From Trametes villosa (lineage: Eukaryota > Basidiomycota > Agaricomycetes > Polyporales > Polyporaceae): a stretch of 64,000 nucleotides of DNA. Positions 58,513 through 64,000 of this stretch are shown here, piece after piece. The position numbers and the translations under genes are program-made. The stretch's first letter is position 1; each line of letters starts with the position of its first letter. The notes beneath the pieces were generated by a model that was not told the origin of the DNA, did no database searches, and saw only the letters and a program-made list of their open reading frames with translations. The DNA lies in contig PUDQ02000003.1 of assembly GCA_002964805.2 (NCBI GenBank), positions 4,464,001 to 4,528,000 on the forward strand, given 5' to 3'.

Positions 58513-58520
58513 CGCTGGAC
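58513..58520 (+). repeat. Target duplication CGCTGGAC, right
   Basis: Perfect 8-bp partner of 53,173-53,180; reading across it restores the tnp2 frame. Confidence 0.9.
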
Positions 58521-61500
58521 CACAACGCAAACACCATCAAGCTCGGTTATTTCGGAGTGATAGCGTGGTCGATGTTTGGCTCGGTAGATGTGCGTGATGA
58601 GGACGGGCTGTCGTCCATCAATATAACCGTACATGGAGTTCCGCCCACGATGCGACGTCGAAGCACCAAAACGGACACCACGGACGACGATGTGGTCGAA
58701 GGTCTCTATTGCAGTGGCGATGAATGGCTCTCCGTAATCCGTCAGGGGAGCCGTGTGCGAGGTCAGGTAAACGTAGTCTCGCCACAGTTCTTGTAGGAGG
58801 GCAAGGACACCGGGGTAGTGGCCTGGCGCGGTGCGATGGAGGTTAATCTTGCGCCCTCGGGACGGGAATGAGATGATTTCTGGGATGTCAATTACGACAG
58901 CGCATAGCAGTCAATGTGAGCGGTATGGGACGTACCTTTCCGGTCAATTGCCCTCAGGTTTGCAAGTAGGTTAAGGAGCGTTCCCCTCTCGCGCTTTGAT
59001 CCCGGACCGGCACCTCGGATTAGCCCCTTCAGCTTTGTCAAGCACATAGTGTCTTCCTCGGCGGGGTGCTCCAGGTTCTTGAGGCGAAGCATCTAAATGC
59101 ACAGCAGGTGGCTGTCAGCTACGGCAGTGCCGTTTGCGATACACGTACCAGATCAAAGATGAGCTGGTGCTTAATCCAGCCTCGCATCATGGTGGCTTCC
59201 ATCTCACCTCCGATGTGGCCGTTATTCTTCATACCCCCTAGAAACCCGTTATGCTGCTCATACGGGAATCCCCACCACCCATAGACAGGCCCCACCCTGA
59301 GAATAGATGATGGCTCGTGGCACATCAGGTGAAAGTTAGGTGTCAGGTGGCACCCCATCCGCGCCCAGGTTTGGCACGACTTGGAGTGGAAGATACCCGC
59401 ACGAGCGATTTCTGCGGGTGTGTACGACTGCGAGCCCATGATCCGCAGGGATGTGGACCAATCAAGGATGACGTTATAGTGCTGCAGATAGTTGCGCACC
59501 GTACTGAGAGACTGGACCTCTTCGAGGTCGCGAGCGGAGTGGTTGGGGTCTGTCAGCAGGTGATTGATGCGTCGACGCTTCAGCAGCTTCTCCCTCGCGA
59601 CTTGCTTCTTATGTGCCTTGGTACCTCGTCGAGGGAGCGGCGCGTTCTTGTCCGGAATTTGACCGTTTACCTGCCATGCGTGATAAAGGGCGACGGGGAG
59701 CAGTGTTGCAAGGTACCGGAGCTGGTCGGCCTTCGGCTTTGCTCCCGAAAGAACCTGGAGAGATTCAGCAACGCGCAGGCCTGGAAACAACAATGTACCT
59801 TTTTGGGAAGACGTCCTACACTGGACGGGAACCAGACGTCATTGAAGAAATCCTCGAAACGCATTGCCGGCGCATCGAAGGCCCCGCGAGATTGGAACAT
59901 TGCATTCCCTACAAGGATCACTTGCAGTACGTGTTTCGTCTCGCCTGGTCATCGGGGTTAGCTGAACTATAGTCTATGCACCATTGAAACGGAAATACAA
60001 CACGCACCGAGGTATGCAGCGTGCATGAAGTCGAGAGGCGAGCTGCGTGCTGGGTTGAAACCGGGAAGTCTGTCAAGAACAGACCACCGCACACCACGCT
60101 CCTCTGCGATCTCTTCACGTCTCTCAGGTTCGGCGTCGCGAGCGCGGAAGGCGTACTTGAGAAAGCGGCCGTCGTCGCGGTAGTGAAACTCTGAGTTGAA
60201 AGGAACACGTCAGTGTTACCCTGTAAAGCGATCGAAAGGCGTACTGGCGGCATCAAAGCACTCGGGGGTGACAAGCGAGGAAACGGTGGCATCGCACTCA
60301 GAGCACATGAAGTTCTCCGTGGTGACGGCGCGCAGTCCTGATGCTTTGCGGCTGGCCGGCAGGTCCGAAACCTGTGTCCATAGGGTGCCATGTACGACCG
60401 CTTGCTCGTCGTTCTCTATGTCTAGGGTGATTCCTACAATGGGAGACACAGTGTAAGTGCACCAAATGTCGTCTACTGAGGCGCGATACTCACCTGAACC
60501 GAGTTCCAGCATGTCATCAACGAACGGCTCGAGCAGCGAGTTAATCTGCTCGAGAGAAGGCTCTGTGGGACCCGGCATGATGCAGTACAGGAATGTGTCT
60601 TCGCGATTGAAACGGATGGCGCGCGGGTTATTGACGATGGTCACGTACACAGCCCCGGAGGAATGTGATCGGGATTTACGGAGAGGGCAAAACCTTGTGG
60701 TTTCAAGAGTGTTTAGACACATACAAGCAAAAGGAGTTCAGAGGCACGCACCAGTCCACAAAAATCTGAAAGACGAGCCCACAGGGAAGGGAGACGAAGC
60801 GCTGATGCAGCTCATGCACATCGGCGTCTTCAACACCCCACGTCCCGCCCTTGCGCCGTTCCAATCCTGCCTGAATCATTCGCCACCCGAGTGCCTCGAA
60901 GACGTCCGTGACGCGAGTGTCTGGGTCTGCGAAATCATCCACGGTGGGCCGAGGTATGTTCTCATCAGGAGGGCGCCTCCCCGGTTCATCGCCCTCCTTC
61001 CTCCATCCGTTCAGCTCAGCGTACTTTCCGGGGCGCAGGAAATAGCGCCGTAGTGCAGTGGGGATCGGGGAGACGGGGAATATGCGAGTGGGCGTGCGTT
61101 TTGATTGTCCGCCGGCGAGTACTTTGCTAGTATACAGGCAGCCCCCGCAGTCGGGCTTGGTGCACATGGGGGACTCGAGCAGAGGGAGCGAAGACGGATG
61201 GTGTCTTGAAAAGCAGCGGTCGCAGAGAAAGTAATAGACGATGAGCTCATCTGGGTCTATACCAAGCCGCCTTTCGGCCGTTCGGAGTGTGCGCGCCATG
61301 CTCTTCAAGCCCGGTATTGCGATGCCATAACGCCCGGAAAGCGCGAGGAGGTCCTCGTACTTGCTATTGAGCAGGTGCTTGACCCCCTCTTCGGTGACGC
61401 CGTGGAACGTCGAGGCGATGAAGGCGTCGATGTACGCCTTTCGTAGAGCCGGGTGCTCAGAGAAGGCCGGAGGTTCTTTCCAGGGCCTGGTGTCGCCAAC

Positions 61501-62094
61501 GTTGCCAGTGGAAGCGTAGTCCTCCTGCTGGTCAAAGAGAGTGTCTGCAGAGGCGTACAGAGGGTCGCCGAGAATGTCATAGCCGTCCGAGTCATCGTTG
61601 TCCGAGGAGTATTTCCCCAAACCAGCAGAATGAGACGAGTCCGAGTCCGAGTCCGAGCCGGAGCCCGAGCCCGAGGCCGAGCCTTCCTCAAGTTCGTCCA
61701 AAAGCTCGTTTGCCTGAGGAGGACAGTCCATACTGGATGCGGCAGAAGCAGCGTCATCAGAGACACAGTGGTTGTCGAGTTCTCGAGACCGAGGCTCTTG
61801 CGGATCAGGTACAGCGTCGGGTGAACGAGAGTAGCGGGTATATGCGTCGGGTTCGGCCAGCACCGGTGCACCAGAGGTTCTCGAGGCATGCCCAGCCCCG
61901 TAGAGAGTCTCAGCCCGTTCCTTAGCCCGCTCCTTCAAGGAAAATCGGAGATCTTCCTGTTGTTCCTTAAGTAGGTGTTCACGAATCGCCTTGGTTGTCC
62001 GCGGCGGCGCTTTGGGATCCGCGAGGCAACGTCGGCACGAACACTTCTTGTGACCTTTTCTCTTGTGCTGATGCTGCAGTCACTGAGGAGGCAT

Positions 62095-62384
62095 GATAGG
62101 CTGGCGACGCGTAGGAGAATGGCGGCGGGAGGCAAGGGACGAGGCGGGAGGAGGGAGGCGGAGGGCGGGATGCAGTGCGGCGCGCGCCATGTACAAGTGC
62201 CGACGCGCTCGCGCGAGAACGCGCTGCTTTAGCGCCGGCCAATGCGTCCGCCTAGAAATATTGCATTCGTGTTGTCCGATCTAATGAACCTCCTTATAAT
62301 ACTGAATAACACGCACACCTTCTGACTTGATAGTGAGTATGCTTCCCCAAACCTCCCCCAGCCCGCGGTGGGCGCGTCCACGAT
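62095..62384. other. CACTA promoter region for tnp2
   Basis: Purine-rich on the plus strand near 62,100-62,165; no further gene seen. Confidence 0.4.
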
Positions 62385-62556
62385 GGCGCGTCCCCTGAAC
62401 GCTCAAATCACGGGAGCGCGCACCTACTATATCGGGAATATCTCATATATCCGGGCCCTTGATATCTACGGGATAGGCCCGGGGCGTACATCCTCAGAAT
62501 ATCGCCCGCGTATCTCATTTACCCCTGTGACTATCCTGGCCGAATATCCTGGGCTG
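62385..62556. repeat. Right terminal/subterminal region of the CACTA element
   Basis: Inverted partner of 49,143-49,310, with repeated ATATC/GGATA motifs such as GAATATCC, GATATC and CTATCCTGG. Confidence 0.7.
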
Positions 62557-62941
62557 ATGTGCTGTGCGCCGGACGATTGGCTGGGTTCTTGGCCCCACAT
62601 GCGACCCGTCACAAACGTGAAGAGCACTCACGGAACTTCGAGCCAGGCTCTTTAGGTTCGTAGAACCCGTAAAACATTCCGATCTAGGCCCCTGAACTGA
62701 GAATGTCGCCCTTCTAGCAGCTACGCCGTGTCTTGAATATCTCAACTTCCATAACAATGGATGACAGGTGTACGCCCGATTGCGCGCGAAAACATATATC
62801 GTCACACCGGTGCATCTGTATCTCCTGGAGTACGTGCTCCTCTTCTGCCATACCGTAAAAACCGCTGAGACAAGCTTAGAAGTCCTGCGCCGTACGATGC
62901 GATACTCGTAGGACGATGACGTCTGCACGCCTTTCGGCGAG

Positions 62942-62948
62942 TATATAA
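62942..62948 (+). promoter_or_regulatory. TATA box of P2O copy 3
   Basis: TATATAA 84 bp upstream of the ATG, conserved with P2O copy 2. Confidence 0.55.
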
Positions 62949-63031
62949 GGCCTCGCTGTTCTCGCGATGCATCGTCAGGCTCGCCCCACCGAAGCTTATC
63001 CCCCTCTCGACACTTCCTCGGCAACGCGACC

Positions 63032-64000
63032 ATGCTCTGCAGGCCCGAAGACCCGTTCTCTGCCTTCGCGCAGTCGGAGTGGAAGAGCTCCTGCGCAACG
63101 CAGGCCCCTCTCGTCAACGACCCAGCTCACCCGCCAGCGCCGCTGCCTGGCCCCGAAATCCCGCATCCAGTACGTATTACCCGATTTACCCGCATATATG
63201 CGCCTAATATTGACGTCTGGCTACTTGTAGGGTATGGTGCCGAAGTACGATGTTGTCATCGTCGGCTCTGGGCCTGTAGGTTGTACCTACGCCCGCGAAC
63301 TCGTCAAGGCTGGTTACAAAGTTGCGATGTTCGAGATCGGAGAGATGTAAGTCGCTTACCGCGTTGTAAGCTTGCGGAGAATTTGCTGAACACTGCAATA
63401 GCGACTCGGGTAAGCAAATCGGCGGACACAAGAAGAACGTGAGTATCTGCACGTTATTAATAGCAGCCACTATCGGACTGACATGCGCCGGTGCTACTAC
63501 CAGACCATCGACTACCAGAAACACATCGACTCCTTTGTCCAGTACGTCCCTCGGAGTCTTACGAGTCACCGTATCTCTGACGCTAGCTTCTACGGCGTCC
63601 AGCGTCATCCAGGTCAGCAGACAAACCATCATTTGATAGTACCGCGTCGCTGATCCTTGAAGTGCAGGGGCAAGTTAGGCCCGTTTCTATCCCCGTCAAC
63701 ACCACCGTCGTCGATACGCTCAGCCCTGGTACCTGGCAAGCGTCTTCGCACTTTGTACGCAACGGGGCGAACCCCGGTATGTTCTCTGACAATTCCCGAT
63801 GTCACTCTGTAGGCTCACCTATGGTACAGAACAGGACCCCTTCCGTAATCTGGCTGGACAGTATGTCACGCGCGTCGTCGGTGGAATGGCTATGCATTGT
63901 ACGTCGAGCCGCGTCTTTGCGTTCCCTCTTCCCTCCGTCTGACGCTGTTCTAGGGACGTGTGCGACCCCGCGTTTACATCCCGCGGAACGTCCCAAGCTA
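63032..64000 (+). CDS. P2O: Pyranose 2-oxidase copy 3, 5' half
   Basis: Duplicate of P2O copy 2 that leaves the window. Exons: 63032-63169, 63231-63346, 63402-63438, 63504-63541, the 10-nt exon 63603-63612, then 63668 onward with further exons containing [19 protein letters not shown] and [16 protein letters not shown] at the edge. All phases agree. The FAD loop [19 protein letters not shown] is intact. The 46-residue N-terminal leader is identical to copy 2. Just before the flavin-binding His, copy 2 has GMATHWT but this copy has GMAMHWT (ACG to ATG). The catalytic His and Asn regions lie beyond the edge, so completeness is unknown. Confidence 0.9.

Larger units (their letters stand above)
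52808..62094 (-). pseudogene. tnp2: Tnp2 transposase, split by a 5.3-kb insertion
   Basis: CACTA/En-Spm transposase. N-terminal zinc-binding block HKKCSCRRCLADPKAPPRTT with IREHLLKEQQEDLRF, an acidic region, then CxxC-rich PMCTKPDCGGCLY, then core segments FLYCIMPGPTEPSLEQIN, DGRFLKYAFRARD, VRWSVLNRLPGF, LDFMHAAYLGETKHV, NDVWFPSSVGRLPKK, MGCHLTPNFHLMCHEPSSI and WWGFPYEQHNGFLG. The C-terminal part resumes on both sides of the nested insertion: 58,513-58,800 (LTDYGEPF, GYIDGRQPVLI, GVCVVVQR) joins 53,180-52,808 (FIADDGLPLMPW, IGTWYANILGDAEII, LWVTVSLCH) exactly through the 8-bp duplication. The expected ATG at 62094 is followed by a TGA four codons later, so the start is also damaged. The insertion alone must inactivate it. 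Confidence 0.88.
49143..62556. mobile_element. CACTA-type (Tnp2) DNA transposon, 13.4 kb with nested inserts
   Basis: The ends are inverted: CAGCCCAGGATAT at 49,143-49,155 and ATATCCTGGGCTG at 62,544-62,556. Subterminal regions on both sides are dense in short GGATA/TATCC motifs (CCAGGATAG, AGGATATCC). The flanking dinucleotide AT (49,141-49,142 and 62,557-62,558) may be the target duplication, though CACTA elements usually make 3 bp and the limit could shift by two bases. It carries an accessory gene on the plus strand and tnp2 on the minus strand, converging near 52.8 kb. Without the nested 5.34 kb the element is about 8.07 kb. It sits in the spacer between FB6 and P2O-3; the empty homologous site is near 14,460-14,520. 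Confidence 0.87.
62557..64000 (+). repeat. Segmental inverted duplication, right copy part 2 (P2O-3)
   Basis: Matches the reverse of about 13,035-14,480. The promoter, exon 1 protein, intron positions and most intron bases agree with P2O-2. Confidence 0.85.

Noticed and set aside
59773..59795. An 18-nt intron in tnp2
   Set aside because: Using the next CAG gives a 44-nt intron in frame with the conserved continuation.
60190..60220. A 29-nt intron in tnp2
   Set aside because: An alternative GTACGC donor upstream gives a normal 54-nt intron and keeps the frame, so no ultrashort intron is needed.
1..64000. CRISPR array or prokaryotic operon
   Set aside because: Spliceosomal introns throughout and no regularly spaced repeats; the DNA is fungal nuclear.

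Overview
The window looks like nuclear DNA of a wood-decay basidiomycete, probably a polypore (Agaricomycetes, Polyporales). It is about 55-60% GC, and its genes are split by many introns of about 45-65 nt with GT..AG ends. It carries pyranose 2-oxidase genes of the Trametes type, a PriB-type Zn2Cys6 regulator, an expanded F-box family, and CACTA/Tnp2 and hAT DNA transposons of the kind common in mushrooms. The species assignment is inference.

Layout. 1-268: 5' end of a pyranose oxidase gene (P2O-1, minus strand) running off the left edge. 3.2-9.6 kb: four small secreted eight-cysteine proteins (SSP1-4) in long, gene-poor spacers that contain old diverged duplications. 11.2-14.0 kb: a complete P2O gene (P2O-2). 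15.5-26.8 kb: three F-box genes (FB1-3) with SSP5 and SSP6 between them. 27.6-41.2 kb: a housekeeping island with a Kin1/MARK-type kinase, signal peptidase subunit Spc1 and a many-exon PriB-like transcription factor. 41.8-48.0 kb: three more F-box genes, one intact (FB4) and two decaying (FB5 with a MITE, FB6 with a frameshift). 49.1-62.6 kb: a 13.4-kb CACTA element whose Tnp2 gene was split by a non-autonomous hAT-like element, which was itself invaded by an apparently intact hAT element. 63.0 kb to the right edge: the 5' half of a third P2O gene (P2O-3).

How the parts relate. The FB1 to P2O-2 interval and the FB6 to P2O-3 interval are inverted duplicates that stay collinear for at least 4.3 kb once the CACTA element is subtracted. 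The history reads in order: segmental duplication, CACTA insertion between FB6 and P2O-3, insertion of the small hAT-like element into tnp2, then insertion of the autonomous hAT. P2O makes H2O2 from sugars for lignin attack. The SSPs are predicted to be secreted and share one intron position and one cysteine pattern. The F-box proteins are predicted SCF ubiquitin-ligase adaptors. Three P2O genes, six SSPs and six F-box genes within 64 kb make this a fast-evolving accessory cluster built around a short conserved core.
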